A stretch of DNA of 64,000 nt, taken from contig QBVC01000027.1 in assembly GCA_003058495.1 (NCBI GenBank), positions 62,001-126,000 on the forward strand, in the 5' to 3' direction. Of this stretch, positions 36,534-47,192 are shown piece by piece. The DNA is from a gamma proteobacterium symbiont of Ctena orbiculata. Lineage in GTDB: Bacteria; Pseudomonadota; Gammaproteobacteria; Chromatiales; Chromatiaceae. The position numbers and the translations under genes are program-made. The notes beneath the pieces were generated by a model. It was not told where the DNA came from and did not search any database. It worked only from the letters and a program-made list of their open reading frames with translations. Positions within the stretch are counted from its first letter, which is position 1; each line of letters opens with the position of its first letter.

Positions 36534-37313
36534 TTAAGCGAGATAGGATTTGACCCAACCCATGCCTTCATCGGTATTACCTGCAGGTTTGTACTCGCAG
36601 CCGATCCAGCCGTTGTAACCAAGGTTGTCGATGAAACCGAACAGGAACGGATAGTCGATCTCGCCGGTACCGGGCTCGTTGCGTCCGGGATTGTCCGCCA
36701 GTTGCATATGCTCGATACTGGACAGGTTGTTCTTGATGGTCATCGCCAGGTCACCTTCCATGATCTGCATATGGTAGATGTCGTACTGCAGGGCGATGTT
36801 GTCCGATCCGCTTTCGGCGATGACATCGAGGGCCTGCCGGGTACCGGTCAGATGGAAGCCGGGAATGTCCCGGGTGTTGATCGGTTCGATCAGCAGGCGT
36901 ATGCCTTCGGCGCCGAGCTTGTCAGCGGCGAATTTCAGGTTGGAGACGAAGGTCTCATGGACCTTGCCCGCGTCCACACCCTCGGGGGTGAGTCCGGCCA
37001 GGCAGTTGATCTGTTTGCAACCCAGGGCATTGGCATAGTCGATGGCCTGGCCCACACCCTCCTGGAATTCAGCGACGCGATCGGGCAGGCAGGCGATCCC
37101 CCGTTCACCGGCACCCCAGTCGCCGGCGGGCAGGTTGTGCAGCACCTGGGTCAGGCCGAACCGCTGCAGGCGCTCGGCCAGCTCCTCTTTGGCGAATGGA
37201 TAGGGGAACAGGTATTCGACACCGCTGAAACCGGCCTTGGCGGCGGCCTCGAATCTGTCCAGGAAGTCCACCTCGTTGTATAGCATGGTGAGGTTAGCAG
37301 CAAACTTTGGCAT
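36534..37313 (-). CDS. hyi: Hydroxypyruvate isomerase
   Basis: Interconverts hydroxypyruvate and tartronate semialdehyde. 259 residues, TIM-barrel of the xylose isomerase-like family. It opens with PKFAANLTMLYNEVDFLDRF and carries metal-binding residues in LIEPINTRDIPGF, QYDIYHMQIMEGD and the terminal IGCEYKPAGNTDEGM. It lies second in the operon, 83 bases after gcl. Confidence 0.95.
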   Translation of the reverse strand: MPKFAANLTMLYNEVDFLDRFEAAAKAGFSGVEYLFPYPFAKEELAERLQRFGLTQVLHNLPAGDWGAGERGIACLPDRVAEFQEGVGQAIDYANALGCKQINCLAGLTPEGVDAGKVHETFVSNLKFAADKLGAEGIRLLIEPINTRDIPGFHLTGTRQALDVIAESGSDNIALQYDIYHMQIMEGDLAMTIKNNLSSIEHMQLADNPGRNEPGTGEIDYPFLFGFIDNLGYNGWIGCEYKPAGNTDEGMGWVKSYLA

Positions 37314-37396
37314 AAGGGTTCCTCTTCTTGTGTCTATCAGGTTGCCGTCCCCTGATCGGGGAAACTGATTTTTTATTCAGGTTCGATGCAGTCTTG

Positions 37397-39172
37397 TCAG
37401 GCTGCCTTCTTCGATTTCTTCTTGCTCTCGTCCGGCAGATCGATGGCGCCGCCGAACTCGTTGATGTTGTCGATATCGGTCCCCATGGGAATGTTGGTTA
37501 CGCGCTCGAGCACGAACTCGACCACCACCGGCACCGAGAACTCGTCCATCAGCTGGCGGGCGCGGGCAAGGCCGGCCTGGATATCCTTGGGATCGAAGAT
37601 GCGCACCGCCTTGCAGCCGAGCCCCTCCGCAACCTTAACATGGTCGACGCCGTAGCCGTTGACTTCCGGCGAGTTGATATTGTCGAAGTCGAGCTTCACC
37701 TGGAAATCCATGTCGAAGTTCATCTGTGCCTGGCGGATCAGTCCGAGATAGGAGTTGTTCACCAGGATGTGGATATAGGGCACCCGGTGCTGGGCCGCGA
37801 CCGCGAGCTCCTCGATCATGAACTGGAAGTCGAAATCGCCTGAGATGGCCACGATATCGCCTTTTGGATCGGCGACCTTGACCCCGATCGCCGCAGGTAT
37901 GGTCCAGCCCAGCGGACCGGCCTGGCCGCAGTTGATCCAGTGCCTGGAGTTGTAGACGTGGAGATGCTGCGCGGCGGAGATCTGCGACAGGCCGATGGTG
38001 GTCACGTAGCGCGTCTCCTTGTTGAAGAACTTGTTCATCTCCTGGTAGACGCGCTGGGGCTTCATCGGCACCTCGTCGTAGTCGGTTCTGCGGTGCATGG
38101 TGCGTTTGCGGGCCTGACAGTCGTCGACCCAGGCGTTGCGGTCGGGCAGTTTACCCGCCGCCTTCATCTCCCTGGCGACTTCGACGAAGAGCTCGAGTGC
38201 CGCCTTGGCGTCCGAGACGATACCGTAGTCGGGATTGAAGACGCGGCCGATCTGGGTCGGCTCGATATCGACGTGGATGAATTTGCGCCCCTTGGTGTAG
38301 ACCGGCAGGGTGCCGGTATGGCGATTGGCCCAGCGGTTGCCGATACCCATCACCAGGTCCGACTCCAGCAGGGTGGCGTTGCCGTAACGGTTGGAGGTCT
38401 GCAGACCGACCATGCCCGCCATCAGCGGATGGTCGTCGGCAATGGTGCCCCATCCCATCAGGGTCGGGATCACCGGGATGTTGGTCACTTCGGCGAACTC
38501 CGTCAGCAGGGCGCCCGCATTGGCGTTGATGATTCCACCGCCGGCAACGATCAACGGCCGCTCCGATTCGTTGGCCATGGTCAATGCCTTTTCGATCTGC
38601 TCCCTGGTGGCGGCGGGCTTGAAGGGCTCCAGCGGTTCGTAGGTATCCGGATCGAACTCGATATCGGCCATCTGGATATCCAGCGGCAGGTCGATCAGCA
38701 CCGGTCCCGGACGGCCCGAGCGCATCTCATGGCAGGCGCGCTGGAAGACCCTGGGGACAAGGCCCGGTTCACGTACGGTCACCGCCATCTTGGTGACGGG
38801 CTTGGCGATGCTCTCGATGTCCACCGCCTGGAAGTCCTCCTTGTGGAGGCGTTCCCGGGGGGCCTGGCCGGTGATGCAGAGGATCGGTATGGAGTCCGCG
38901 GAAGCGGAGTAGAGACCGGTGATCATGTCGGTTCCGGCGGGTCCGGAGGTGCCGATACAGAGCCCTATATTGCCCGGTTCCGCTCGGGTGTAGCCCTCCG
39001 CCATGTGTGAGGCGCCCTCCATGTGGCGCGCCAGTACATGCTTCATGCCGCCGATCTTGCGCATTGCTGCATAAAAGGGGTTGATCGCTGCGCCGGGGAT
39101 GCCGAAGGCGACGTCGATCCCTTCCTTCTTCAATACATGCACAGCGGCCTCTGTCGTCTTCATTATCGCCAT
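37397..39172 (-). CDS. gcl: Glyoxylate carboligase (tartronate-semialdehyde synthase)
   Basis: Joins two glyoxylates into tartronate semialdehyde and CO2, using thiamine diphosphate. 591 residues, collinear with E. coli Gcl through most of the length. The ThDP-binding site has GDFDFQF...NNSYLGLIR. At position 51, where most ThDP enzymes have Glu and E. coli Gcl has the well-known Val, this protein has Met ([13 protein letters not shown]). The C-terminus ends in a Lys-rich tail. A GGAGGG ribosome site precedes the ATG. A copy of the GntR operator ends 60 bases upstream. First gene of gcl-hyi-glxR-gckA. Confidence 0.96.
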   Translation of the reverse strand: MAIMKTTEAAVHVLKKEGIDVAFGIPGAAINPFYAAMRKIGGMKHVLARHMEGASHMAEGYTRAEPGNIGLCIGTSGPAGTDMITGLYSASADSIPILCITGQAPRERLHKEDFQAVDIESIAKPVTKMAVTVREPGLVPRVFQRACHEMRSGRPGPVLIDLPLDIQMADIEFDPDTYEPLEPFKPAATREQIEKALTMANESERPLIVAGGGIINANAGALLTEFAEVTNIPVIPTLMGWGTIADDHPLMAGMVGLQTSNRYGNATLLESDLVMGIGNRWANRHTGTLPVYTKGRKFIHVDIEPTQIGRVFNPDYGIVSDAKAALELFVEVAREMKAAGKLPDRNAWVDDCQARKRTMHRRTDYDEVPMKPQRVYQEMNKFFNKETRYVTTIGLSQISAAQHLHVYNSRHWINCGQAGPLGWTIPAAIGVKVADPKGDIVAISGDFDFQFMIEELAVAAQHRVPYIHILVNNSYLGLIRQAQMNFDMDFQVKLDFDNINSPEVNGYGVDHVKVAEGLGCKAVRIFDPKDIQAGLARARQLMDEFSVPVVVEFVLERVTNIPMGTDIDNINEFGGAIDLPDESKKKSKKAA

Positions 39173-39231
39173 CGCAATACCCTCCTGCTCTGAAATATCG
39201 TAAAAAAACCTTGAATCTAAGTTTAATCATC

Positions 39232-39248
39232 TGGTATACAATATACAA
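39232..39248. promoter_or_regulatory. GntR operator ahead of gcl
   Basis: TGGTATA-CAA-TATACAA, one mismatch in the second arm. It lies 60-76 bases upstream of gcl. It contains TACAAT, a -10-like hexamer, so binding would block a promoter on one strand. Confidence 0.8.
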
Positions 39249-39614
39249 CTGTTTTGTAAACCTATTTCCGTATTCGGCAGTTGTCTTTGTAAACGAGATG
39301 GCTGTCCGTTTCTCACAGTTAGGAGTTGAGCCGCCATGAACCTGTCTATCAGCATGATCAAGCCTGGTCTCATGGCGGTTTCAACCCGTTATCCGCGCAG
39401 CTTCGCGCATCATCCGCTGCAAATTAACGGTAACCGCAAACTGGATGCCCGAGCCGCAGGCTATTGTTATCTATTTCCCGGCGCCATATTCAGCAAGGAT
39501 GTCAGGGAATTTAACGCACTGCCAGTGCAAACGATAGCTGTTTGATCGCCTTGGGTGCTATTCCCAGTTAATTAAACGCAATATTAAAACGTACGAACGG
39601 GGGGACGCTGGAAA
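39249..39614. other. Divergent spacer between gcl and the PanE-like gene
   Basis: About 366 bases without a supported gene. A 69-codon frame at 39336-39545 has no family resemblance and no good ribosome site. This spacer would hold the promoter of the PanE-like gene. Confidence 0.5.
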
Positions 39615-40679
39615 ATGACAACATACAACACGCTGATACTGGGGGCCTCATACGGCTCGCTTCTAGGTACCAAACTTTTGCTGGCCGGTCACTCGGTGAC
39701 CCTGGTCTGTACCCGCGCTACAGCCGACCTGATCAACCAGGCGGGGACGCTGGTGCGCATGCCGGCCAAGGGCCGAGAGGGCCTGGTGGAGATCTCCTCC
39801 AACGGACTTCCCGGCAAGCTGAAGGCGCAGACCCCCGGGGAGGTGAACCCGGATGAGTATGATCTGGTGGTCCTGGGTATGCAGGAGCCCCAGTATGCAT
39901 CCCCCGACGTGCGCCAGCTGGTAGAGCGGATTATTGCCGCGGGCAAACCCTGCATGGCGATTATGAACATGCCGCCCATGCCCTATCTTGCACGCATTCC
40001 AGGCATTACCATGGAGGACCTGCAGTCCTGCTACCGGAATCCGGAGATCTGGGTTGACTTCGAACCGGGTCTGGTCACCCTCGCGAGCCCCGATCCCCAG
40101 GCATTCAGACCGCCGGAAGAGGCCAAGAACATCCTCCAGGTGAGCCTGCCGACCAACTTCAAGGTTGCGCGCTTCGAGTCCGATGAGCATACCGCGATGC
40201 TGCGCGACATGGAGAAGGATATCGAGGCGATTCGCTACCAGACGGGCGACGGCAGCGTCGAGCTCCCGGTCAAGCTGAAGGTCTTCGATTCGGTGTTCGT
40301 ACCCCTGGCGAAGTGGTCGATGCTGCTCGCCGGCAACTATCGCTGTATCGGCCAGGATGAGATGATCCCGATCAAGGATGCCGTCCACTCGGACCTGGAT
40401 GCATCGAGAAGCATCTACGACTGGGTCAAGCAACTCTGTATCGAACTGGGTGCCAAGGAGGAGGACCTGGTACCATTCGACAAGTATGCGAATGCGGCCA
40501 AGGGTCTGGCCAAGCCATCCTCCGCCGCCCGCGCCCTGGCGGCCGGGGCGCAGAGTATCGAACGGGTGGACTGCATCGTCAAGCGCCTTGCGGGTTTGAA
40601 GGATATGCATTCGGAGACCGTTGACAGGATTGTCGATCTGGTGGAATACCATCTGCAGAAAAATCGCCGGCAGGCATGA
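39615..40679 (+). CDS. PanE/ApbA-like dehydrogenase, candidate oxalyl-CoA reductase
   Basis: A 354-residue protein of the ketopantoate reductase superfamily. The Rossmann start is LILGASYGSLLGTKLLLAGH and the first domain ends near residue 180; the C-terminal helical domain contains LPVKLKVFDSVFVPLAKWSMLL. It is longer than ordinary PanE and divergent from it. Methylobacterium extorquens uses a PanE paralogue (panE2, from memory) as oxalyl-CoA reductase making glyoxylate. The position here, divergent from gcl and within a cluster with oxc and frc, fits the same role. An ordinary pantothenate role (with panD nearby) is the alternative. Confidence 0.7.
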   Translation: MTTYNTLILGASYGSLLGTKLLLAGHSVTLVCTRATADLINQAGTLVRMPAKGREGLVEISSNGLPGKLKAQTPGEVNPDEYDLVVLGMQEPQYASPDVRQLVERIIAAGKPCMAIMNMPPMPYLARIPGITMEDLQSCYRNPEIWVDFEPGLVTLASPDPQAFRPPEEAKNILQVSLPTNFKVARFESDEHTAMLRDMEKDIEAIRYQTGDGSVELPVKLKVFDSVFVPLAKWSMLLAGNYRCIGQDEMIPIKDAVHSDLDASRSIYDWVKQLCIELGAKEEDLVPFDKYANAAKGLAKPSSAARALAAGAQSIERVDCIVKRLAGLKDMHSETVDRIVDLVEYHLQKNRRQA

Positions 40680-40759
40680 TTGGACCGGGGCGCGGTCGGC
40701 AGCGATGGCGAGGGGCCCCCAGGGGGCCCGAAGTGACCACAAGGAGATAGGGTAGAGAT

Positions 40760-41137
40760 ATGTCTACAGCTAGAATTCGAATTTCATGGCCCTCCGGTGA
40801 AGTGACTGCTGAGCTGGTCGACACTCCGACGACAGCCAAACTGCTGGGGGTTCTGCCCTATGAGGGGAGCGCCAACACCTGGGGCGACGAGGTCTACTTC
40901 AGCCTCCCCTTTAGCGCGGAGAGGGAACCCGATGCCACCTCGGTGGTGGAAAAGGGCACGGTCTGCTTTTGGCTCGGAGGAAGTGCGCTTGCGCTGCTGT
41001 TCGGTCCCACGCCGGTCTCCCAGGGGGATGAGTGTCGGCTGATCAGCGACGCCAATATCATGGGCAGGGTAGCGGGGGATCCCACGCTGCTCCGTTCAGT
41101 CCGGGACGGGGACCCCGTGCGCCTGGAGTCGATCTGA
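40760..41137 (+). CDS. Cyclophilin-like fold protein (TM1367-type)
   Basis: A 125-residue protein. The pattern VDTPTTAKLLGVLPYEGSA, WGDEVYFSLPF and LLFGPTPVSQGDE matches the Cyclophil_like (PF04126/TM1367) family as I know it. Function unknown; members are often linked to ureidoglycolate-like or small-acid metabolism genes. It follows the PanE-like gene by 80 bases (AAGGAG precedes its ATG) and probably shares its transcript. It ends 7 bases from the convergent pntB. Confidence 0.75.
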   Translation: MSTARIRISWPSGEVTAELVDTPTTAKLLGVLPYEGSANTWGDEVYFSLPFSAEREPDATSVVEKGTVCFWLGGSALALLFGPTPVSQGDECRLISDANIMGRVAGDPTLLRSVRDGDPVRLESI

Positions 41138-41144
41138 CTCGACG

Positions 41145-42533
41145 TCAGACACTCGCCAGGATGGAATCGACGCTGCTCTTCGCGTCGCCGAACAGCATGC
41201 GGGCATTGTCTTCGAAAAAGAGGGGATTCTGCACCCCGGCATAACCCGCCGCCATGCTGCGTTTCATGATCACCACGCTCTTCGCTTTCCAGACCTCCAA
41301 CACCGGCATGCCCGCGATTGGACTGGCCGGATCGGTCTGCGCCGATGGATTGACGATATCGTTGGCGCCGATCACCAGAACCGCATCGGCGTTTTCGAAG
41401 TCCGCGTTGATTTCATCCATCTCCAATACGATGTCATAGGGCACCTTGGCCTCCGCCAGGAGCACGTTCATGTGGCCCGGCATGCGTCCCGCTACCGGGT
41501 GGATCGCAAAGCGCACCTCGACCCCGTTGTCGCGCAGCTTTTTGGTGATTTCGTTGATGGAGTGCTGGGCCTGGGCGACGGCCATGCCGTAGCCGGGTAC
41601 GATAATCACGCTGCCGGCGCTGCTGAGCAGATCCGCTGTATCCTGCGCGGAGATCGGGACGGCCTCCCGGCCATCATCCACAACCCCCGAGCCGCTGCCT
41701 GCCGTGGTGCCAAAACCCCCGGCGATCACCGCGAGGAATTTACGGTTCATGGCGCGACACATGATATAGGAGAGGATGGCGCCGGAGCTTCCCACCAGGG
41801 CGCCGGTGACGATCAGCAGATCGTTCTGCAGCATGAAACCGGTGGCCGCGGCGGCCCAGCCCGAATAGCTGTTGAGCATGGAAATCACCACCGGCATATC
41901 GGCGCCGCCGATGGCCATGACCATGAGTACGCCGAACAGCAGTGAGACAAGGGTCATGATGATCAGCGGCAGCTGACCGCTCTCTCCTTCGGCGCCGACG
42001 AAGAGGTAGCCAAGCCATACGCAGGCGAGGCCCAGGCCGAGGTTTATCCAGTGGCGTCCCGGCAGCAGCAGGGGCTTGCTCGAGATGCGCCCGCTCAGCT
42101 TGCCGAAGGCGGCCACCGAGCCGGTAAAGGTCACGGCGCCGATCAATATTCCCAGGTAGATTTCGACTTCATGGATGACGCGCTCCACGCCCTGAAGATG
42201 GGTCCCGGGATCCAGATAGCTGGCATAACCGACCAGCACCGCCGCCAGGCCGACAAAACTGTGGAGCATGGCGACCAGTTCGGGCATCTGGGTCATCTGT
42301 ACGCGGGAGGCCAGGTAGATGCCGACGATGGCGCCGACGACCATGCAGCCCGCCAGGGTGGTGTAATTGGTCACCTGGGCGCCGCCGATGGTGGCCACCA
42401 GGGCGATGATCATGCCGACGATGCCGTAGATGTTGCCGCGACCTGCGGTCTCCTGGTTGCTCAGGCCGCCGAGGGCGAGGATGAACAGCACCCCGGAGAC
42501 GATATATGCGGAGGTGAGTAGGCCTTCAGTCAT
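41145..42533 (-). CDS. pntB: NAD(P) transhydrogenase subunit beta
   Basis: Membrane subunit (462 aa) of proton-translocating transhydrogenase. About nine membrane segments fill the N-terminal 270 residues; the C-terminal NADP-binding domain has [34 protein letters not shown] and [10 protein letters not shown]. It follows pntA by 12 bases. With formate dehydrogenase making NADH, PntAB would supply NADPH for reductive steps such as oxalyl-CoA or tartronate semialdehyde reduction. Confidence 0.97.
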   Translation of the reverse strand: MTEGLLTSAYIVSGVLFILALGGLSNQETAGRGNIYGIVGMIIALVATIGGAQVTNYTTLAGCMVVGAIVGIYLASRVQMTQMPELVAMLHSFVGLAAVLVGYASYLDPGTHLQGVERVIHEVEIYLGILIGAVTFTGSVAAFGKLSGRISSKPLLLPGRHWINLGLGLACVWLGYLFVGAEGESGQLPLIIMTLVSLLFGVLMVMAIGGADMPVVISMLNSYSGWAAAATGFMLQNDLLIVTGALVGSSGAILSYIMCRAMNRKFLAVIAGGFGTTAGSGSGVVDDGREAVPISAQDTADLLSSAGSVIIVPGYGMAVAQAQHSINEITKKLRDNGVEVRFAIHPVAGRMPGHMNVLLAEAKVPYDIVLEMDEINADFENADAVLVIGANDIVNPSAQTDPASPIAGMPVLEVWKAKSVVIMKRSMAAGYAGVQNPLFFEDNARMLFGDAKSSVDSILASV

Positions 42534-42545
42534 ATTTGGTTCCCC

Positions 42546-44123
42546 TCATTTCCTGAACATCTGCAGCATGCGCTGGGTGACGAAAAAGCCGCCGAAGATA
42601 TTGATCGTCGCGATCAGGATCGCTATCGCCGCGAGGACGACGACCAGCCCGGAGGGGCTCGATATCTGTAGCAGCGCACCGATGACGATGATCCCGCTGA
42701 TCGCATTGGTGACGCTCATCAGGGGGGTGTGAAGCGAGGGGGTGACGTTCCAGACCACCATGTAGCCGACAAAGCAGGAGAGGACGAAGACGGTCAAGTG
42801 GGAGAGGAAGGCCGCGGGGGCGATCGCGCCGACGAACAGCAGGGCCAGGCTGATGGCGGCCAGCAGCAGCGCACTGCCCCATCCTTTGGACGTTCCAACC
42901 TCTGTCTCTTCAGCACCCTGCTGCGGCGGCGCCGCCGTAGCCATGTGTTTATCCGCGGACGCCTTCGCCGAGAGTTTGGGTGCGGGCGGCGGCCATGTGA
43001 TCGTCCCCCTGTCGATGACGGTAAGGCCGCGGGTCACCTCATCCTCCATGTCGACATGGATCACACCGTCCTTGTCTGGCGTCAGGTCGCTCAACAGGTG
43101 GCGCAGGTTGGTGCCGTAGAGCTGGCTGGACTGGGTCGGCAGACGGCTCGGCAGGTCGGTGAAACCGATGATGGTCACGCCGTGACGCACCACGGCCTGA
43201 CCCGGTTCGCAGAGAGTACAGTTGCCGCCCTGCTGCGCCGCCAGGTCGACGATCACCGATCCGTCCTGCATCGATTCGACCATCGCCTCGGTGATCAGCT
43301 TGGGCGCCGGTTTGCCCGGGATGAGGGCGGTGGTGATGATGATATCGACCTCCATCGCCTGGCGCATGAAGAGATCCATCTCCGCCTCGATGAAGGCCTC
43401 GCTCATCACCTTGGCGTAACCGCCTTCCCCATCCGCCTCTTCCGCGAAATCGAGCATGAGGAATTCGGCGCCCATGCTCTCCACCTGTTCCTTCACCTCG
43501 GGACGGGTATCGAAGGCGCGGACGATGGCGCCCATGGAGCCGGCGGCGCCGATGGCGGCGAGCCCGGCGACACCGGCGCCGATCACCAGGATCTTCGCCG
43601 GCGGCACCTTTCCGGCAGCGGTCACCTGGCCGGTGAAGAAGCGTCCGAAATGGTTGGATGCCTCGATAACGGCCCGGTAACCGGCCACGTTGGCCATCGA
43701 ACTCAGGGCATCGAGCTTCTGTGCCCGTGACAGGCGGGGGACGCTGTCCATTGCCATCACCGTGGCGCCGCGAGCCGCCAGCCTCTCCATCAGCTGCGGA
43801 TTCTGCGCCGGCCAGATGAAACTGATCAGCGTGCCGCCTTCCGGCAGCAGTTCCGTTTCGTCCACCCCCAGGGCGGGATGGAACCGGGGACTTTGAACCT
43901 TGAGCAGGATATCCGACTCGCGCCAGAGCGAGGCTGGGTCACTCTTGATCTCTACACCCGCTTCCCGATAACAGTCGTCGGAAAAGTGGGCCGCGTCACC
44001 GGCGCCTGTCTCGACCGCCACTGAAAAGCCGAGTTTTTTCAGTTGTTCCGCTGTCTCCGGGGTTATCGCGACCCGCCGTTCACCCGGGTCTATTTCACGG
44101 GGTGCACCGATTGTCATGGACAT
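42546..44123 (-). CDS. pntA: NAD(P) transhydrogenase subunit alpha
   Basis: A 525-residue single-chain alpha subunit as in E. coli: N-terminal NAD-binding domain related to alanine dehydrogenase ([60 protein letters not shown]), a hydrophilic linker (about 370-410), and four C-terminal membrane segments. GGAGGAGAG precedes the ATG. A GntR operator lies 234-250 bases upstream in the spacer shared with the divergent panD. Confidence 0.97.
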   Translation of the reverse strand: MSMTIGAPREIDPGERRVAITPETAEQLKKLGFSVAVETGAGDAAHFSDDCYREAGVEIKSDPASLWRESDILLKVQSPRFHPALGVDETELLPEGGTLISFIWPAQNPQLMERLAARGATVMAMDSVPRLSRAQKLDALSSMANVAGYRAVIEASNHFGRFFTGQVTAAGKVPPAKILVIGAGVAGLAAIGAAGSMGAIVRAFDTRPEVKEQVESMGAEFLMLDFAEEADGEGGYAKVMSEAFIEAEMDLFMRQAMEVDIIITTALIPGKPAPKLITEAMVESMQDGSVIVDLAAQQGGNCTLCEPGQAVVRHGVTIIGFTDLPSRLPTQSSQLYGTNLRHLLSDLTPDKDGVIHVDMEDEVTRGLTVIDRGTITWPPPAPKLSAKASADKHMATAAPPQQGAEETEVGTSKGWGSALLLAAISLALLFVGAIAPAAFLSHLTVFVLSCFVGYMVVWNVTPSLHTPLMSVTNAISGIIVIGALLQISSPSGLVVVLAAIAILIATINIFGGFFVTQRMLQMFRK

Positions 44124-44356
44124 TTGTATCTCTCCTCCGCACCAGTTGCTGCCTTTGCGTCCACCCTATGGCCCCTCGACCGCGGCAGGGTCGGGATCTC
44201 ACCGGATTTACCGCGGGTGCCCGCCGTTCTGACGCGCCTGCCGGACCCTGGGGCCACGCGGCTATCCACCCGGGACAGCGCAGCCTGGCCGGTGAGAATC
44301 GACCGTCGCCGGGCTGGTCGCATCCGGGTGTTGGAATGGACAGCTTTTATTGTATA

Positions 44357-44373
44357 TGGTATACAATATACGA
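44357..44373. promoter_or_regulatory. GntR operator between pntA and panD
   Basis: TGGTATA-CAA-TATACGA; an additional TTGTATA flanks it on the left (44350-44356), giving overlapping half-sites. It lies 55 bases ahead of the panD start and could control both directions. Confidence 0.78.
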
Positions 44374-44427
44374 AATCTCTGTTTAGATAAAGGACTAAAA
44401 AAGCACGCAATCGAGAGGTGGATAACA

Positions 44428-44880
44428 ATGTCGCCAACCAGGCCTTTCATGTACGGTAAGCTTCACCGTGTCACCGTTACCGAGGCCAATCTCGACTATG
44501 TCGGGTCGGTGACCATCGACCCGCTGCTTCTGCAGGCGGCCCGTATCTATCCCCATACCGGTGTGGATATCGTCAATATAAGCACCGGCAGCAGGGTAGA
44601 GACCTATGTAATCGAGGGTCCGAGGGGCTCAGGGGCGATCTGTGTGAACGGAGCGGCCGCCCACCTCTTCAAACGGGGCGATCTAGCGATCATCATGGGT
44701 TACGAGCAGGTTCCGGTGGCGGAGTTGGCCGGGCGCATCAGCCGTGCGGTACTGGTCGGCCAGGATAACGCCATCCGTGAGGTGCGCTGCTACAAAACAC
44801 CCCGGTTGCATGAGCTTGGCCGCCCGGAGAACAACAGGTTGGGGGAGCTGTTTCCACTGCAGCACCTGAATTCGAACTGA
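44428..44880 (+). CDS. panD: Aspartate 1-decarboxylase
   Basis: Makes beta-alanine, the precursor of pantothenate and CoA. It is a pyruvoyl enzyme that cleaves itself. It is 150 residues, slightly long. KLHRVTVTEANLDYVGSVTID carries the Gly26-Ser27 self-cleavage site, and NGAAAHLFKRGDLAIIM the family's second signature. The ATG at 44428 follows GAGAGGTGG; an ATG seven codons later is possible. The GntR operator directly ahead ties CoA supply to oxalate metabolism, which runs on CoA thioesters. No other pan genes adjoin, apart from the PanE-like gene at 39.6 kb. Confidence 0.92.
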   Translation: MSPTRPFMYGKLHRVTVTEANLDYVGSVTIDPLLLQAARIYPHTGVDIVNISTGSRVETYVIEGPRGSGAICVNGAAAHLFKRGDLAIIMGYEQVPVAELAGRISRAVLVGQDNAIREVRCYKTPRLHELGRPENNRLGELFPLQHLNSN

Positions 44881-45014
44881 GAACGGCGGTAAGCAGCGGG
44901 AGGCGGCGTTGAATCCCGTCCCCGGCCTTCCGGGAGGGGCGTACCCACAATGTCCCCGTAGACGGGACGCAATTGACCCGGTTGCAAAATCACCTCATCT
45001 GTACCACAATAAGT

Positions 45015-45031
45015 TGGTATACAATATACCA
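45015..45031. promoter_or_regulatory. GntR operator ahead of the CoA ligase/formate dehydrogenase operon (perfect)
   Basis: TGGTATACAATATACCA, a perfect palindrome with arms of 7 bases. It ends 53 bases before the ligase beta-subunit gene. Confidence 0.85.
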
Positions 45032-45083
45032 AATAACAGTCGCAACCCTATGTTGTTGAACGACTCACGAGGACGGAGCAGGA

Positions 45084-46253
45084 ATGAATATTCACGAATA
45101 CCAAGCAAAGGCGCTATTGGCGAAGTTCGGTGTGGCGGTGCCCCGTGGCCGTCCCGCATTTACCTCCGGCGAGGCTGAACTGGCCGCCCAGGAGCTGGGC
45201 GGGGATCTCTGGGTGGTCAAGGCGCAGATCCACGCCGGTGGGCGGGGCAAGGGAGGCGGCGTCAAGGTGGTGAAGTCCCACGAGGAGGTCCAGGCCGAGG
45301 CCGAACGGATGCTGGGCATGAACCTGGTCACCCACCAGACCGGTCCCGAGGGCAAGGAGGTCAAGCGGATCTACGTGGAGGAGGGGTGCGACATCGCCCG
45401 CGAGCTCTACCTGGGGGTTCTGCTCGACCGGGCCACAAGCTGGGTCACCCTGATGGCATCCACCGAGGGCGGCATGGACATCGAAGAGGTGGCCGCCAAG
45501 ACACCGGAGAAGATCCTCAAGGTGGCGATTGATCCCGCCATCGGGCTGCAGCCCTTTCACGCCCGGGAGATCGCCTTCGGTCTGGGACTGGAGCGCAGCC
45601 AGATCTCCTCGGCGGTCAAATTCTTCAAGGGCCTCTATCGGGCGTACACCGAGCTGGATGCGAGTCTGGTCGAGATCAACCCGCTCGTTGTCACCGCGAG
45701 CGGGGAGCTGATCGCCCTGGATGCGAAAATGAACTTCGACGACAACGGCCTCTATCGCCAGAAAGCGGTGGAGGATCTGCGCGACGAGGATGAGGAGGAT
45801 CCCTCCGAGCTGGAGGCGAGCAAGCACGAGCTCAACTATATCAAGCTCGACGGCTCCATCGGCTGCATGGTCAACGGCGCCGGGCTGGCCATGGCGACCA
45901 TGGACATTATCAAGCTGGAGGGCGGCGAACCGGCCAACTTTCTCGATGTGGGCGGCGGCGCCACCACGGAGCGGGTCACCGCGGCGTTCAAGATCATCCT
46001 CTCCGATACGAACGTGAAAGGGGTGCTGGTGAATATCTTCGGCGGCATCATGCGTTGCGACATCATCGCCGAGGGGATAGTCGCGGCGGCGAAGGAGGTC
46101 AGGCTGCAGATACCGCTGGTGGTGCGTCTCGAAGGCACCAACGTGGAGAAAGGCAAGGCCATCCTGGCCGAATCGGGATTGGATATCCTGGCCGCCAACG
46201 ATCTCGGAGACGCGGCGAAAAAGGTCGTCGCCGCCATAGGGGGGGCTCACTGA
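45084..46253 (+). CDS. Succinate/malate-CoA ligase, beta subunit
   Basis: ADP-forming CoA ligase beta subunit (389 aa) with ATP-grasp domain: N-terminal [32 protein letters not shown] (nucleotide-binding), VEINPL, and the C-terminal [17 protein letters not shown]. Sequence alone cannot separate succinyl-CoA synthetase (sucC) from malate thiokinase (mtkA). The operon with formate dehydrogenase, a GntR operator ahead, and a malyl-CoA-lyase-type gene in the same regulon favour malate; no 2-oxoglutarate dehydrogenase genes are present. Activation of oxalate itself is a less likely alternative. Confidence 0.9.
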   Translation: MNIHEYQAKALLAKFGVAVPRGRPAFTSGEAELAAQELGGDLWVVKAQIHAGGRGKGGGVKVVKSHEEVQAEAERMLGMNLVTHQTGPEGKEVKRIYVEEGCDIARELYLGVLLDRATSWVTLMASTEGGMDIEEVAAKTPEKILKVAIDPAIGLQPFHAREIAFGLGLERSQISSAVKFFKGLYRAYTELDASLVEINPLVVTASGELIALDAKMNFDDNGLYRQKAVEDLRDEDEEDPSELEASKHELNYIKLDGSIGCMVNGAGLAMATMDIIKLEGGEPANFLDVGGGATTERVTAAFKIILSDTNVKGVLVNIFGGIMRCDIIAEGIVAAAKEVRLQIPLVVRLEGTNVEKGKAILAESGLDILAANDLGDAAKKVVAAIGGAH

Positions 46254-47128
46254 TGTCAGTACTTATCGATAGAAACACCAAGGTGCTCTGCCAGGGCTTT
46301 ACCGGCTCCCAGGCGACCTTTCATTGTGAACAGGCGATCGCCTACGGCACCACCATGGTCGGCGGTGTCACCCCGGGCAAGGGCGGCAGCAGGCATCTGC
46401 AGCTGCCGGTATTCGACACCGTCGCCGAGGCGGTGGCCGAAACCGGCGCCAGCGCAAGCGTGATCTATGTGCCGCCCCCCTTCGCCGCGGATGCCATCCT
46501 GGAGGCCGTCTATGCCGAGATCCCCTTGGTGGTCTGTATCACCGAGGGGATCCCCGCCGCGGATATGGTGAAGGTGAAGCGGGTGCTTCGGGGCTCCGCT
46601 ACCCGCCTGGTTGGGCCGAACTGTCCGGGTGTGATCACCCCGGGAGCGTGTAAGATAGGTATCATGCCCGGCCATATCCATACGCCGGGCAATGTGGGCA
46701 TCGTCTCGCGCTCGGGCACCCTGACCTACGAGGCGGTGGCGCAGACCACGGCGGTGGGGCTGGGCCAGTCGACCTGTATCGGCATCGGCGGCGATCCCGT
46801 CAACGGCACCAATTTCATCGACTGCCTGGAGCTGTTTCTCGCCGATCCGCAGACCGAGTCGATCATCATGATCGGCGAGATCGGCGGTACCGCCGAAGAG
46901 GAGGCCGCGGACTTTATCCGGCAGGCGAAGGTGAAGAAGCCGGTGGTCGGATTCATTGCCGGGGTTACGGCTCCTCCCGGTCGCCGCATGGGACACGCGG
47001 GTGCGATCATCGCCGGGGGCAAGGGTGGCGCGAGGGAAAAGATCGAGGCAATGCGGAGCGCCGGGATCCATGTTTCGGATTCACCGGCCGCCCTGGGAAC
47101 GACCCTCAAGGCGGCGCTGGGCCGATAG
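46253..47128 (+). CDS. Succinate/malate-CoA ligase, alpha subunit
   Basis: A 291-residue alpha subunit carrying the CoA-binding domain and active-site His: [16 protein letters not shown] (CoA site), [33 protein letters not shown], and the phosphohistidine segment [17 protein letters not shown]. Its ATG overlaps the beta-subunit stop codon (TGATG). The substrate ambiguity is the same as for the beta subunit (sucD or mtkB). Confidence 0.92.
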   Translation: MSVLIDRNTKVLCQGFTGSQATFHCEQAIAYGTTMVGGVTPGKGGSRHLQLPVFDTVAEAVAETGASASVIYVPPPFAADAILEAVYAEIPLVVCITEGIPAADMVKVKRVLRGSATRLVGPNCPGVITPGACKIGIMPGHIHTPGNVGIVSRSGTLTYEAVAQTTAVGLGQSTCIGIGGDPVNGTNFIDCLELFLADPQTESIIMIGEIGGTAEEEAADFIRQAKVKKPVVGFIAGVTAPPGRRMGHAGAIIAGGKGGAREKIEAMRSAGIHVSDSPAALGTTLKAALGR

Positions 47129-47192
47129 GGAGGTTTGCGAGGTCTATCCTGCGCTGTCTGCAGATACCGAATAACAGAATGAGGATCGCTTG

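Noticed and set aside
39336..39545. 69-codon open frame between gcl and the PanE-like gene
   Set aside because: No convincing ribosome site, no recognisable pattern, and it lies in a divergent promoter spacer.
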